Assembly: GCF_002954445.1 (NCBI RefSeq)
Contig: NZ_MQWA01000001.1
Location: forward strand, 3,937,717 to 3,988,185
Direction of reading: 5' to 3'
From: Rubritalea profundi
GTDB taxonomy: Bacteria; Verrucomicrobiota; Verrucomicrobiia; Verrucomicrobiales; Akkermansiaceae
Length of the DNA: 50,469 nt
In this document: one piece after another, positions 7,355 through 16,572 of the stretch
How positions within the stretch are numbered: the first letter of the stretch is position 1
Layout: each line of letters opens with the position of its first letter
Program-made: the position numbers and the translations under genes
The notes under the pieces: generated by a model
What the model saw: the letters and a program-made list of their open reading frames with translations, nothing else
Database searches by the model: none
What the model was told of the DNA's origin: nothing

Positions 7355-8844
7355 TCATCTTTTTTTCCTGCGACTACCGTGCTTGCGGTACACAGCAGTG
7401 GCTTCAATTCTGGCATCGTTAGATTTACGTATAGAATGGATTTTATCACGAGCCAATCGGTATGCCTCGGTGTGATTTACGATCGGCTCTGGGTAGTCGT
7501 CTCCAATCCGACAGCCGGCAAAGGTTTGCTCCATGACTGGCATCGTATGTGGCTCAGCAAGGTAAGCACTGGGAACATTTGCTAGCTCGGGAACCCATTT
7601 ACGAATAAACGTTCCGTCTGGGTCTTGATCCGTAACCTGCTTGATTGGGCTATAAACTCGCACACTATTGATGCCTGTGGTGCCACTCTGCATCTGCACT
7701 TGGCTCCAATGAATGCCGGGTTCGTAATCGACAAAATAGCGCGCGAGAACCAAGCCGCTTGCTCGCCAATCAATCCATAGATGGTAGCTAGCAAAGGACA
7801 TCACCATCGCTCGCATCCGGAAATTAAGCCAGCCGGTTGCTCGCAGAGCCCGCATACAAGCATCTATCAGCGGATAACCAGTCTTACCGTCTTGCCAAGC
7901 TTCTAACTTAGCTGCATCTTCACCGCGAATCCCATCATAGCTGCGAGCAATGTTTACGGTATCTATATCTGGCTGGTCTTCCATCTTTTGGATGAAATGA
8001 CAATGCCAACGAAGCCTCGATTGGAATGATTTCAGACTCGCTCGCCATTGAGTGAAAGTACCACGTGGTGCCTCGCTATTTTTGATGGCAAGCTGCATCA
8101 TACACACCCTTTGGAATACTTGCTTAACCGAAATATTACCGAATGCTAAATATGGACTCAGTCGGCTGCAGGCTTCATAGGCAGTAACTGGGCTGCTCAT
8201 GGCAGATCGGTAACTCTCACCGCGTCCACCAATAAAGCTCTCAAAACATTGCCATGCTTGCTCACTGCCGCCCCGCTGACGGTCCACCATCGGCCGATCA
8301 TTGAGTTTTAGTTCGGCGGCGGCTAAAACCTCACCACAAAACCGTGAAGCTGGCGACACAAGAAGAGCTGGCGGATCAACGACCTCTAACAACATACGTT
8401 TATTCACAATGTGGCCCAACCGTCGCGATTTTTCAGCCGGCGAATGACACCGTTTTGTGGCTTCTCGACCCATTGAATTCCATTTTTTTTGACCCATTGA
8501 TCGACACGGAGGTCACGGTCGAATGTGACAGAGTTACCATTTTCTTCATGGCTCCAGAGCTTGCTCACACCAAAGTGGCGGCGTACTTGCTCAAATACTC
8601 GCAAAATTTCACCATGGAGGATGAGTAATTCGCCACCAATTTTGCGTAGTGATTCACGAAGTTCTACTAGACTTTCATTGATGAAATAGAGGTGGCAGAC
8701 ATCAAAGTCATCAGCTTGGTAGACAATAGGTTCGTAGACATAGACGCCGAGCATCTGTTCACCTGCCCTACAGGCACGGCCGACTTCAGCCAACAAGCAA
8801 TGGTCATCTACTCGTAGATCCCGCTTAAACCAAACTAAGTGCAC
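7355..8844 (-). pseudogene. Deoxyribodipyrimidine photolyase / cryptochrome, frameshifted
   Basis: Class I-type photolyase/cryptochrome reading from ATG 8844 (MHLVWFKRDLRVDDH, the family's usual first strand) to the stop at 7355, split by one frameshift. The N-terminal photolyase domain runs to GVIRRLKNRDGWATL and stops. The other frame resumes at NKRMLLEVV, then the FAD-binding domain with WRASLKSFQSRLRWH, GYPLIDACMRAL, GWLNFRMRAM and the HWSQVQMQSGTTGIN block. Restoring one G at about 8404/8405 (TTGTG-AAT to TTGTGGAAT) rejoins them through a Trp codon. Without it neither half is likely to work. The downstream half alone lacks the antenna-binding domain. It lies 25 bp downstream of the (6-4)-type homologue on the same strand, so the two form one repair operon. 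Sequencing error versus true mutation cannot be decided here. Confidence 0.85.
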
Positions 8845-8869
8845 CGCTTACTAATCGTTTCATATTTCA

Positions 8870-10363
8870 CTAGAGCATGGCTCCCCAAGTCTTACCCATG
8901 CGCATAGATTCTCTAAATTCTTTTGCCAGAGCATGGTGGGTTGCGAGCTTTTCTACCCCCATTCTATCGAGGTGGCTGACCATCATGCGCATCCGGTATT
9001 GGCCTTCAAAAAAGCTGCGATAGTCGTCGATAAAGCTCCAATAGAGCGCGTCCCAAACCGCACACCATTCGCCTTTCTTGAAATCGGACATTTTCAGAAT
9101 ATAATTGGACCCCGAGATATAAGGCTTGGTCACCATCGTGCCACCATCACTGAACTGGCTCATTCCATATAGGTTTGGAACCATCACCCAATCATAGGCG
9201 TCAACAAACATGTCCATGAACCAGCGGTAGACAGCGTCTGGGTGAATACGTAGCAACAACATAAAGTTACCTAACACCATCAATCGCTCAATGTGATGAG
9301 CGTAGCCCTCACGTTGGACTTTATCTAACACATAGTCGACCGGCTCGATGCCGGTGCGCCAGTTCAAAATGGACGCAGGCATTGGTTCCTTGCATTGCCA
9401 AAAATTCTGGACCCGCATTTCCCGACCGTGGCGTAAGTACATGATAGCGACAAACTCTCGCCAGCCGATGATTTGCCTGACGAATCCCTCTAGATCGTTG
9501 AGCGGTACTGCATGAACTTTAGCGTAATTAATGCAGCGCTCTACGACCTGCTGAGGAGTGAGCAATCCGATATTTAGCATTGGAGTGAGCACACTGTGGT
9601 AGAGGAAATCCCCCCGAGTGCTGAGAGCATCCTCGTAGGTGCCAAAGTCAAGAAACCGTAGCTTTAGGAAATCATCGAGCCATTGAGATGCCGCTGAATG
9701 AGTAATCGGGTAACGGAATCCTTCAGTATCACCAGTCACAGAACCAGAACCTTCCATCCAATATTTTGCAGCTGCTAGATGATTTATCTCAATAGCATCA
9801 GCGATTGCAGCGGGCGGCTCGGGGACTGCGACCTTCTTGGGCAGCTTCTTGCGATTATCCGCATCGTAACTCCACTTCCCGCCCTCGGGCTTCCCCTCAG
9901 CATCAATCATAATATTCATCCTCCTGCGCTGAGCTTCGTAGAATGTTTTCATGAACGGCTTCTTGCCATTACTAAAAAAGTTTTCGCGCCACTCACTGGG
10001 GGTGACGAAGCATGGAGAATCGAGCCACTCGATCGTAATTCCACGGCTACTCGCCCACTCTATAAGCTTCCGCTCTAGCATATCGTCGACAACTCGGCAT
10101 ACTAGAACAGACTTAACCGAATCGGGAATGGCATCAAGGCTAGGTAGATTTTCCACTCGCTTGCCAGACTTTTGAAGCGACTCAGAAAATGCTAGGCCAG
10201 CCGCCTTGAGTAATAAAATGCGTTTAGCGTGTGGAACTACCGGCCACTTTCCTTCCCCCCAATAGAGCAAGGGTTCATCGATAAAAAAACAACTATTTAC
10301 TCCCTCAATGACTGGGTGATTTTCAAATAATTGATGTGGAAAAATAAGTCCTACATGCAGCAT
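8870..10363 (-). CDS. Cryptochrome/photolyase-related protein (DPRP, FeS-BCP/(6-4) type)
   Basis: Full-length 497-residue member of the deoxyribodipyrimidine photolyase-related family, known for bacterial (6-4) photolyases such as PhrB. Visible features: N-terminal LIFPHQLFENHP, the FMKTFYEAQRRRMNI block, FVRQIIGWREF, GYAHHIERLMVLGNF, the MFVDAYDWVMVPN motif and the KPYISGSNYILKMS stretch. In PhrB the segment after that is cysteine-rich and binds a [4Fe-4S] cluster. Here it is shortened to SDFKKGEWCAVWDALYW with one Cys, so the cluster is probably missing or altered. The ATG at 10363 gives the usual N-terminus. It is transcribed divergently from ogt across 124 bp and is followed closely by the broken photolyase, suggesting light-repair co-expression. 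Confidence 0.9.
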   Translation of the reverse strand: MLHVGLIFPHQLFENHPVIEGVNSCFFIDEPLLYWGEGKWPVVPHAKRILLLKAAGLAFSESLQKSGKRVENLPSLDAIPDSVKSVLVCRVVDDMLERKLIEWASSRGITIEWLDSPCFVTPSEWRENFFSNGKKPFMKTFYEAQRRRMNIMIDAEGKPEGGKWSYDADNRKKLPKKVAVPEPPAAIADAIEINHLAAAKYWMEGSGSVTGDTEGFRYPITHSAASQWLDDFLKLRFLDFGTYEDALSTRGDFLYHSVLTPMLNIGLLTPQQVVERCINYAKVHAVPLNDLEGFVRQIIGWREFVAIMYLRHGREMRVQNFWQCKEPMPASILNWRTGIEPVDYVLDKVQREGYAHHIERLMVLGNFMLLLRIHPDAVYRWFMDMFVDAYDWVMVPNLYGMSQFSDGGTMVTKPYISGSNYILKMSDFKKGEWCAVWDALYWSFIDDYRSFFEGQYRMRMMVSHLDRMGVEKLATHHALAKEFRESMRMGKTWGAML

Positions 10364-10487
10364 GAAAAATCATCGCACACTTACTCTAATCAGCAAGTGA
10401 TAAAACAATTAGACCACAAGATACCAGCCGATCCTAGCACTACCCAATTCAGCTCTGATTATTTCGAGCTTTATGGTATAAAAAGCT

Positions 10488-10985
10488 ATGCAGATTTACT
10501 TCAGCTACTTTGACTGTCCGATTGGTAAGATCCGGCTCCGCGCCTGGAACGAAGGTTTGATAGCTCTCGACCATGTGAACCAACAGGGCACCACGTCAGC
10601 TGAATGGATTGAAAACCCACGACACCCCATTTTGCTCAAAGCGACCACGCAATTAGCTGAGTACTTCGCTGGCTCACGTAAATCCTTCACCACTGCTCTC
10701 TCACCTGAGGGAACTCCATTTCAACTCAAGGTCTGGGATGCGCTTTCTCAGATCCCCTATGGAGAAATAGTCAATTACAGCACGATTGCTGAACGCATTA
10801 ACAATCCTAAAGCAGTCCGTGCTGTGGGAGCGGCCAATGGACGCAACCCGCTTTCGATCTTTGTCCCCTGCCACCGAGTCACTGGGAAAAATGGCACACT
10901 CACTGGCTACGCCGGCGGGCTCTCCAACAAACAAATCTTGCTCGAGCTTGAGAGCCGCTACGCTCCAATGAATCATTTACTGTGA
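10488..10985 (+). CDS. ogt: Methylated-DNA-[protein]-cysteine S-methyltransferase
   Basis: Suicide enzyme that moves the alkyl group from O6-alkylguanine (and O4-alkylthymine) to its own cysteine. 165 residues. The active-site PCHRV box is present with acceptor Cys128, preceded by AVGAANGRNPLSIF, and the helix-turn-helix DNA-binding segment (PFQLKVWDALSQIPYG onward) is complete. The ATG at 10488 gives the standard Ogt N-terminus. A TATAAA-like hexamer lies about a dozen bases upstream, too close to be read confidently as this gene's promoter. It is divergent from the two photolyase genes, forming a small DNA-repair locus. Confidence 0.93.
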   Translation: MQIYFSYFDCPIGKIRLRAWNEGLIALDHVNQQGTTSAEWIENPRHPILLKATTQLAEYFAGSRKSFTTALSPEGTPFQLKVWDALSQIPYGEIVNYSTIAERINNPKAVRAVGAANGRNPLSIFVPCHRVTGKNGTLTGYAGGLSNKQILLELESRYAPMNHLL

Positions 10986-11257
10986 ATCATAGTTACTCCA
11001 ACACATCTAGATTAGTAAATGTTCGCGACTCTCGTGGTAAGCTTACAAACGATAGCTTTCGTCCAGCTCTGGCCGAGCCTACAGCTGAGCGGTGTCTAGT
11101 CACGGTATTCCAAAAATTCATATTTTCGCGTTACCTACTTTTCATCGTACTGGCTCTGAAAACTGCCGACTGAACACTAAAAACTCAATCCCAAGATCGC
11201 TCGTTCTAGCCCAATGACTCTTGACCAAGGACCTCTGACTGTGCATGCAATGCAGCT
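10986..11257. repeat. Spacer with dispersed words between ogt and rlmN
   Basis: Contains degraded versions of the spacer words: TTCGCGACTCTCGTGGTAAG (near 11024), a GAGCC...GCGGTGTC relative of the 57-bp repeat (about 11066-11105), TTCATCGTACTGGCTC (near 11142) and CAATGACTCTTGACCAAGG (near 11213). No gene seen. Confidence 0.6.
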
Positions 11258-12340
11258 GTGAGCGAGAAACAGAGCATTTTAGGAATCACCAAAGAAGGGC
11301 TTAGCACATTTTTCACCGAGCACGGAGGTTCCACCTACCATGCCGGCGAAGTGCTGGATGCCGTCTACCGCCGTGATGTCCGTGATTTTTCACTCATCGA
11401 CTCGATCACCGAGCGCTACCGTGCCCTGCTTGCTGAGCATTTCTCGATTGAGCTACCAAAGATCATCAAGGTCCAAGGCTCTGAGGACACCACGCGCAAG
11501 TACCTCTTTCAACTCCGCGACGGCCGCTACATAGAATCAGTGCTGATCCCTGCCACCCAGGCAGCTAATGGAGATCGATCCGACCGCATGACCGTCTGTG
11601 TCTCCTCGCAAGTCGGCTGCGCCTATGGCTGCAAATTCTGCGCCTCTGGCCTCGACGGACTCACCCGCAACCTCAGCACAGCTGAAATCATCAGCCAATT
11701 GATCGCGATCTCCGAGCACTCCGGAAAAACGATTACCAATGTCGTATTCATGGGCATGGGCGAACCGCTCGCTAATTTCAAGAATCTCGATCCAGCGCTC
11801 GATATCATCACCGGCCATTGGGCGCTCAATCTGGCACCACGCTCGGTCACGGTCTCTACGTCTGGCCTAGTCCCGATGCTCTACAAGCTCGCCGAGCGTG
11901 AGAACCAAGTCTCACTCGCTATCTCCCTTCATGGTGCGACCGACGAGGTCCGAAACAAAATCATGCCTGTCAACTCGAAGTGGAATATCGACGAACTGTT
12001 CGAGTCGCTACACGACTTCAAAGAAAAGAACAACCAGCGCATCACGCTCGAGTACATTCTCATCAAAGGTATTAACGACGACCTGGAGCAAGCAACTATC
12101 CTTGCGGAGAAAGCCAACAAGCTCGGCGGCTTCGTCAACCTCATCCCCTACAACACTGTTGAAGGGCTCGAGTGGGAGCGCCCATCCGACGAGCACTGCA
12201 AACTCTTCCGCGACACCGTCAAAAACCTCGGTGTGATGACCACCATGCGCCTGGAAAAAGGCCACGACATCGACGCCGCCTGCGGCCAACTCCGGCTCAA
12301 GGAGATGAAGAAAACGGCGGAGGCGCAGAGCGCTATTTAA
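11258..12340 (+). CDS. rlmN: 23S rRNA (A2503-C2)/tRNA (A37-C2) methyltransferase RlmN
   Basis: Radical-SAM methyltransferase that methylates C2 of A2503 in 23S rRNA and A37 in some tRNAs. 360 residues. The CxxxCxxC cluster motif is CAYGCKFC with Cys121, Cys125 and Cys128. The mechanistic C-terminal Cys342 lies in DIDAACGQLR. FMGMGEPLANF and ISLHGATDEVRNKIMPVN match RlmN rather than Cfr. The start is GTG at 11258; no ATG in this frame lies nearby and the N-terminus has the expected length. Monocistronic, following a repeat-rich spacer. Confidence 0.95.
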   Translation: MSEKQSILGITKEGLSTFFTEHGGSTYHAGEVLDAVYRRDVRDFSLIDSITERYRALLAEHFSIELPKIIKVQGSEDTTRKYLFQLRDGRYIESVLIPATQAANGDRSDRMTVCVSSQVGCAYGCKFCASGLDGLTRNLSTAEIISQLIAISEHSGKTITNVVFMGMGEPLANFKNLDPALDIITGHWALNLAPRSVTVSTSGLVPMLYKLAERENQVSLAISLHGATDEVRNKIMPVNSKWNIDELFESLHDFKEKNNQRITLEYILIKGINDDLEQATILAEKANKLGGFVNLIPYNTVEGLEWERPSDEHCKLFRDTVKNLGVMTTMRLEKGHDIDAACGQLRLKEMKKTAEAQSAI

Positions 12341-12752
12341 GGTTTCAGTGTTCAGATTTTAGTGTTCCGAGCTAGGACAATGGAGCGAGTTTTCACCACA
12401 GATCACACTGATTTATATAGATTTATTTGGAGCTTCGCGATGCTTGCTACTACATAATAGCTACTCCTCCTACGATGAAATTGGAAAGCGTTCAGAAATT
12501 GAGTCCGAAAACTTCATCTATCGAGCAACACCATTCGTGAAATTTCGTGCGATTCGTGGTAGAGGTCGCTTTGCTCCAATTGAGAATGAGGAATTTTATA
12601 CTTTCTAGCATTTCGCCTATTTCGTGGTGAAAAATCGCTTCATCATCCAAGGTTTCATCCATCGGAATAGACGTAACACGTAAAAACAGTGCCGACTCTC
12701 GGCACCCCGTGCTTCATCTAGCTAGCAACATGATTCGTATAATAGTGACAGT
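12341..12752. repeat. Repeat-rich spacer after rlmN
   Basis: No gene seen. Holds words such as TTTCAGTGTTCAGATTTTAG (near 12343), CACCACAGATCACACTGAT (near 12396), ATTCGTGAAATTTCGTG (near 12529) and TTTCGCCTATTTCGTGGTGA (near 12607). The hairpin at 12689-12705 and a perfect TATAAT (12738-12743) lie at its end. Confidence 0.65.
12689..12705. repeat. Hairpin GTGCCGA-CTC-TCGGCAC
   Basis: Perfect seven-base stem with a three-base loop, the same small-loop layout as the other spacer hairpins. No T tract follows. Confidence 0.55.
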
Positions 12753-12927
12753 ATGAAGTTATTCATCAACAGGCACGGGTGCGCATTTGCTAGATATGCT
12801 AGCGCTCTCCCGAAACCCGAATGTGCTGCGACTCAGACGGGGTGATCAGGGTCTATTAGGCTCGAGAAAGGCCCAGCTAGAGCGCGTGGGCGCGATTCAA
12901 AAAGTCAAAGTCACCAGACTCTGCTAA
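12753..12927 (+). pseudogene. Probable remnant of a SixA-like phosphohistidine phosphatase
   Basis: From ATG 12753 the reading is MKLFINRHGCAF, which has the N-terminal strand and RHG motif of SixA and other histidine phosphatases, then ends at TGA 12843. In another frame from 12844 the sequence reads DQGLLGSRKAQLERVGAIQK, resembling the D..R.LT..G...L..VG helix that follows in SixA. Everything after about residue 60, including the second catalytic histidine region, is missing. A perfect TATAAT lies 10 bp upstream of the ATG. The match is short and this identification is tentative. Confidence 0.4.
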
Positions 12928-12980
12928 CCACACTTTCGACCTTCGACACTAACAAAAAATCGCAAAGCTTCAGCACTTCC

Positions 12981-13606
12981 CTACGCTTCTATCTGTTGCT
13001 GAAGCTCCTGCTCGCTCTCGGTTTCTTCTTGGCCTTCCAGCTTCTCTTTAAGTTTTGGCCATTGCTCGCGGCTCACAATGTAGCCGACACAGCATGGGCG
13101 GCCACAGAGACACGGATGATCTTGATAACATTCGATATCGATCCGTAATCGAAGGTAAGCTCCTCACCGTCTTTAATGTCACGTAGTGAGTAGATGAAAA
13201 TTTGGTCATCTTCGATCCAAGCCTCGCAATTGGGCTCACAGGAATGGTTGATCAATCGTGCATCGTTCCATGGCACATCGCCATCGATGTCCCACTTCTT
13301 ATCAAGGGTGAAAATATACACCGCGGCATCGCCAGTTTCTTCTGCCACGGCCGCCTGATCCCAAGCTCGCTTTTCACTTTCGTCTTTGTCGACATACTCG
13401 CCGATGTATTCAATAATTTGAGTCTCATTGGCAATATCTGCTGCAGCATAGACTCCGCGACCGTGAATCTCAGAATTGCGCACATCGCAGAGTTTGCTCT
13501 GGCCGCGCTCATACATTTCCTTCATCAAGCGCGTGATACGAGCCATCTTCTTTAGATGGTCGTAGCGCTTTTCCTTCTTTTTCTCCTTTTTCTCTTTTTT
13601 AGACAT
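12981..13606 (-). pseudogene. SET-domain protein lysine methyltransferase, frameshifted before the post-SET motif
   Basis: SAM-dependent protein-lysine methyltransferase fold. It begins at ATG 13606 with a lysine-rich tail (MSKKEKKEKKKEKR), then a SET domain: HGRGVYAAADI (48-58), IIEYIGEYV, RLINHSCEPNC (117-127) and ELTFDYG (149-155). That frame then runs 22 further, unrelated codons to a stop at 13073. One frame over, the sequence continues DIECYQDHPCLCGRPCCVGY, the expected post-SET zinc cysteine cluster, ending at 12981. One missing base at about 13140/13141 explains both, giving about 208 residues. Without the cysteine cluster the enzyme would probably be inactive. Targets of bacterial SET proteins are mostly unknown. 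The next gene upstream starts in the same direction only 18 bp away and may be co-transcribed. Confidence 0.8.
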
Positions 13607-13624
13607 CTCTCACCTCTACAAAAT

Positions 13625-14239
13625 TTACTTGATTTCAGTGTCAACCTTCTTCGGCAACTCGAGGTTGTGCGGCAGCAGCGGAAAAAGACTGCGGAGGTCT
13701 TTCACACTGATAGTGGCCCCATCGAGAAATGTCCACTCGTTGGTCCCCTCCTTCGCAATTGCTATCTGGAAACTCTCACGTAAAAAACTAAGCTTGGGCT
13801 GATTTTTTAATAAAAACGTCATCTTCATCTTGGTTGGCACAAAAACTAATAACTCGTAGGTTACATCCTCGGACGAACGAATCTCGCTTCGGCCAGCCTT
13901 CATTTTAGGATGCACTCGGTACGCCTTCAATGGTGGGTCAGCCACAAAGGAATTGAGCGTGACCCCTGCCTCTTGCATCTGAGCACCCGCGTTATTGAAT
14001 GCCTCTAATAATTTGACTTCACTCCCTAATTGCTTTGCCTGAAGTATCTTCCAGCGTGGATACATCTTATCGACGGCAAAGCGGAAATTTGACTTCAGCA
14101 CTTCGTTGCCCATCTTCTGGACTGATTCTTGTACCGACTGGCGCGAGGCTTCATTGAGGGCGAACTCACCACCGAAGAGCTGCTGGGCATGCAGGCTCGC
14201 CACAAGGCTAAAGTAGACTAAAAGGAATCGTTTTATCAT
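13625..14239 (-). CDS. Secreted protein of unknown function
   Basis: 204 residues beginning with a clear signal peptide (MIKRFLLVYFSLVASLHAQQ), which is why ATG 14239 is preferred over an ATG 36 bases upstream. No recognised domain. The mature part has alternating helical and strand-like stretches, no cysteines and no repeats. It lies 18 bp upstream of the SET-domain gene on the same strand and divergent from parB. I do not recognise it; a role with the SET protein would be pure inference from spacing. Confidence 0.65.
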   Translation of the reverse strand: MIKRFLLVYFSLVASLHAQQLFGGEFALNEASRQSVQESVQKMGNEVLKSNFRFAVDKMYPRWKILQAKQLGSEVKLLEAFNNAGAQMQEAGVTLNSFVADPPLKAYRVHPKMKAGRSEIRSSEDVTYELLVFVPTKMKMTFLLKNQPKLSFLRESFQIAIAKEGTNEWTFLDGATISVKDLRSLFPLLPHNLELPKKVDTEIK

Positions 14240-14409
14240 AGAACTACGGTATTGATTCCTTGCAATGGCCCTCACGTCAAGCCTACGAGCGCGACATCGA
14301 GTAGAAATTCACCTTATACGGCACTTCTAGCGCTATCTCGTACAAAAACCTTCAATTCTAGAAATTCAGCTTTGCATTCTCTCCACCACTAGATCTATGC
14401 TCCTAGTTC

Positions 14410-15327
14410 ATGGCAAAAAAGGCATTAGGTAAAGGACTCGGAGCGCTTATCAGCAAGCAGGAATCGCCATCTCCCATCTCCCAGAAGACGGCTCCTAAAA
14501 AGGACACTGCTCCCGGCACCCACGATAATGATGTTCGCATGGTTACCATTGGCTCTGTCATCCCTTCACCACTTCAGCCACGTAAACATTTCACCGATAG
14601 CATGCTAGATGACCTGATGGATTCTATTCGTCAGCACGGCATCATTCAGCCACTCATCACTCGGATTGTTGGCAATAAATTAGAACTTATTGCTGGCGAA
14701 CGCCGCTGGCGCGCGTCCAAGAGACTTGGCCTCAAGAAAGTCCCAGTCATCATCCGCAAGGTAGACGACCAAGACGTGCTAGAAATGGCACTCATCGAGA
14801 ACCTCCAGCGTGAAGATCTCAATCCTATCGAAGAAGCAGCCGGTTACATCCGCCTCGCCAAGGAATTTAAAATGAAGCAGGACAGAATTGCTGAGCGCGT
14901 GGGTAAGTCCCGTGCCAGCGTAGCCAATGCTATGCGCCTGCTCGACCTCACCCCTGAAGTTCAGGTATTCCTCTCAAAAGGGCTAATCACTGTAGGTCAC
15001 GCCAAGGCTGTCCTAGCGATCAAAGAACCAGTCGCCCAAGTCCAAACCGCTGAAATCATCATCAAGAAGAAGCTCACTGTCCGCGCAGCTGAGAAGCTCG
15101 CTCAGGACTTCAACAATCCGCCAGCCGAGCCAATTCCTAACAAACACGCCCCCTCAGCAGCCGACCTCGCCATCATCAAGAAGGTTCAATGTCAGTTAGA
15201 AAAGGACTTCGCCACCAAGGTCAACCTCCACCACACCGGTAAAAAAGGAAAGATCGAGATCGAATACAGCGGCAACGCTGACCTCAATCGCATCCTCGAA
15301 CTCCTCGGAGTATCAATCGCGCATTGA
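14410..15327 (+). CDS. parB: ParB/RepB/Spo0J chromosome-partitioning protein
   Basis: Centromere-binding CTPase that loads at parS and works with ParA in chromosome segregation. 305 residues, usual for chromosomal ParB. It opens with the ParA-interacting basic N-terminus (MAKKALGKGLGALIS), followed by the ParB/Srx fold with PSPLQPRKHF and GERRWRA (96-102), the ALIENLQREDLNPIEEA motif, an HTH near 140-180, and a C-terminal dimerisation region. ATG 14410 is the only sensible start. No parA is adjacent, unusual because parA normally lies immediately upstream; it must be elsewhere. I did not find a canonical parS palindrome in the window. Confidence 0.95.
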   Translation: MAKKALGKGLGALISKQESPSPISQKTAPKKDTAPGTHDNDVRMVTIGSVIPSPLQPRKHFTDSMLDDLMDSIRQHGIIQPLITRIVGNKLELIAGERRWRASKRLGLKKVPVIIRKVDDQDVLEMALIENLQREDLNPIEEAAGYIRLAKEFKMKQDRIAERVGKSRASVANAMRLLDLTPEVQVFLSKGLITVGHAKAVLAIKEPVAQVQTAEIIIKKKLTVRAAEKLAQDFNNPPAEPIPNKHAPSAADLAIIKKVQCQLEKDFATKVNLHHTGKKGKIEIEYSGNADLNRILELLGVSIAH

Positions 15328-15431
15328 TCCCCTTCCCCTAACCCTCTGCTTGCCCACCTTCTCACCGATCCACGACAAGCATGATCGAGAGTCTAAGCAC
15401 TCGAGCACGCTTTTCATTTCAATTTAAAGCT

Positions 15432-16415
15432 ATGTTCATTCCAGCGCGTTTTCTCGCACTCTCCCTCCTTTCTCTCCTACTCTGTGGCTGCAAAGACAGT
15501 TCGTCTTCCCCACAAAGTGTCAGCCAAGGTGTCCCACTTCAGCTCGGCGGAAAAGAAATTGCCGATAGGATAGCGCGCAAAGCCTATTCCCACACCGAAA
15601 CTATTCTTAGTTTCGGTCACCGCCAGCCAGAATCCGCTGGACTCGATCAATCCCGAGCCTATGTCATCGCTGAACTTAAAAAGCACGGCTGGACTAGCGT
15701 CGAACAGAAATTCAAAAAGATGACACCCAAAGGAGAAATTCAATTCTCTAACGTCATCGCCCGCTACGCTCCAAACCCTGGCCAAAACCCATGGGGCCGC
15801 AGTGTCACTGGTGTCCTAGCCGCCCATATTGACTCTAAGATCCTGCCAAACTTCCTCGGAGCCGACGACGCGGCGTCCAGTGTTGCCACCATCGTGGCCC
15901 TCGCTGAGCACCTGCACAAAAACCATCCAACCGCAGCCAAACAACTCGAACTCGTTTTCTTCGATGGCGAAGAAGCGGTCGGACCTAACATGGCATTTCA
16001 GGTCGATGGACTCTACGGCAGCATCCATTACTCACGCGCCGTTCAGTCAAGTGTCGCGCAAGCCATCAGCCCCTACAAGAAAGCACCACAGTTCGGTATC
16101 GTGCTCGATATGATCGGTCACAAGAACCTCACCATCAAAATCCCCTCCGACACTCCTAAGAAACTCGCACGCAGCTATGATGCCGCACGCAGCAAGCTTG
16201 AGCTCAAAAACCACTTTGGCAAAAGTTCTGGCTCATTCCTCGACGACCACTACCCCATGATTGTCATCGCAGATATCCCAACAATCGACCTCATCGGTGA
16301 TTTTTCCGCCAATAAATGGTGGCATACCTCTGCCGACAACATGGACCTCATTTCGAAAAAGAGTCTCAGCATGAGCATCCATATGACTCTGGAAATCCTC
16401 TCCAACCATCTCTAG
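15432..16415 (+). CDS. M28-family glutaminyl-peptide cyclotransferase-like lipoprotein
   Basis: 327 residues from ATG 15432, which starts a lipoprotein signal ending LLLCGC with lipidated Cys20; an ATG 51 bases upstream would add a polar extension. The M28 zinc-hydrolase fold is shown by AAHIDSK (131-136), GADDAASS (143-150), FFDGEEA (176-182), and late DDHYPM and WWHTSADNMD segments. The pattern, including the Asp, Glu and His ligands and the DDH/WWHTSAD region, resembles glutaminyl cyclases, which turn N-terminal Gln into pyroglutamate, more than aminopeptidases. An aminopeptidase remains possible. It probably acts on the cell surface or in the periplasm. A pyroglutamyl peptidase, the opposite activity, lies at 29.7 kb. 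Confidence 0.8.
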   Translation: MFIPARFLALSLLSLLLCGCKDSSSSPQSVSQGVPLQLGGKEIADRIARKAYSHTETILSFGHRQPESAGLDQSRAYVIAELKKHGWTSVEQKFKKMTPKGEIQFSNVIARYAPNPGQNPWGRSVTGVLAAHIDSKILPNFLGADDAASSVATIVALAEHLHKNHPTAAKQLELVFFDGEEAVGPNMAFQVDGLYGSIHYSRAVQSSVAQAISPYKKAPQFGIVLDMIGHKNLTIKIPSDTPKKLARSYDAARSKLELKNHFGKSSGSFLDDHYPMIVIADIPTIDLIGDFSANKWWHTSADNMDLISKKSLSMSIHMTLEILSNHL

Positions 16416-16493
16416 GTGAATGACACGCGAAAAATACTGACATTACCGTAATTCTCACAGCGAAAAAAAGAACACTTTCACAGCACTTTTAGG

Positions 16494-16522
16494 TTGTCAA
16501 ATCCAGCGCCACCCCTTACACA
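16494..16522 (+). promoter_or_regulatory. Candidate sigma-70 promoter of tRNA-Phe
   Basis: TTGTCA (16494-16499), 17-bp spacing, TACACA (16517-16522). The tRNA begins 51 bp after the -10 hexamer. Sequence inference only. Confidence 0.35.
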
Positions 16523-16572
16523 ACGCGCACCGCAAAGCAGCTAATGTTTGCTAGCGGTAATCACTACAAAGT

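Noticed and set aside
8405-8415. Selenocysteine read at the photolyase TGA
   Set aside because: Reading through the TGA does not restore homology; a frame change does.
8404-8844. The two photolyase halves as separate genes
   Set aside because: Neither half is a complete family member and one inserted base rejoins them exactly at a conserved tryptophan-like position.
10331-10513. 60-codon plus-strand frame before ogt
   Set aside because: It overlaps the start regions of both divergent genes and has no recognisable content.
14410-15327. A parS site near parB
   Set aside because: I looked for the 16-bp palindrome and found no convincing match in the window.
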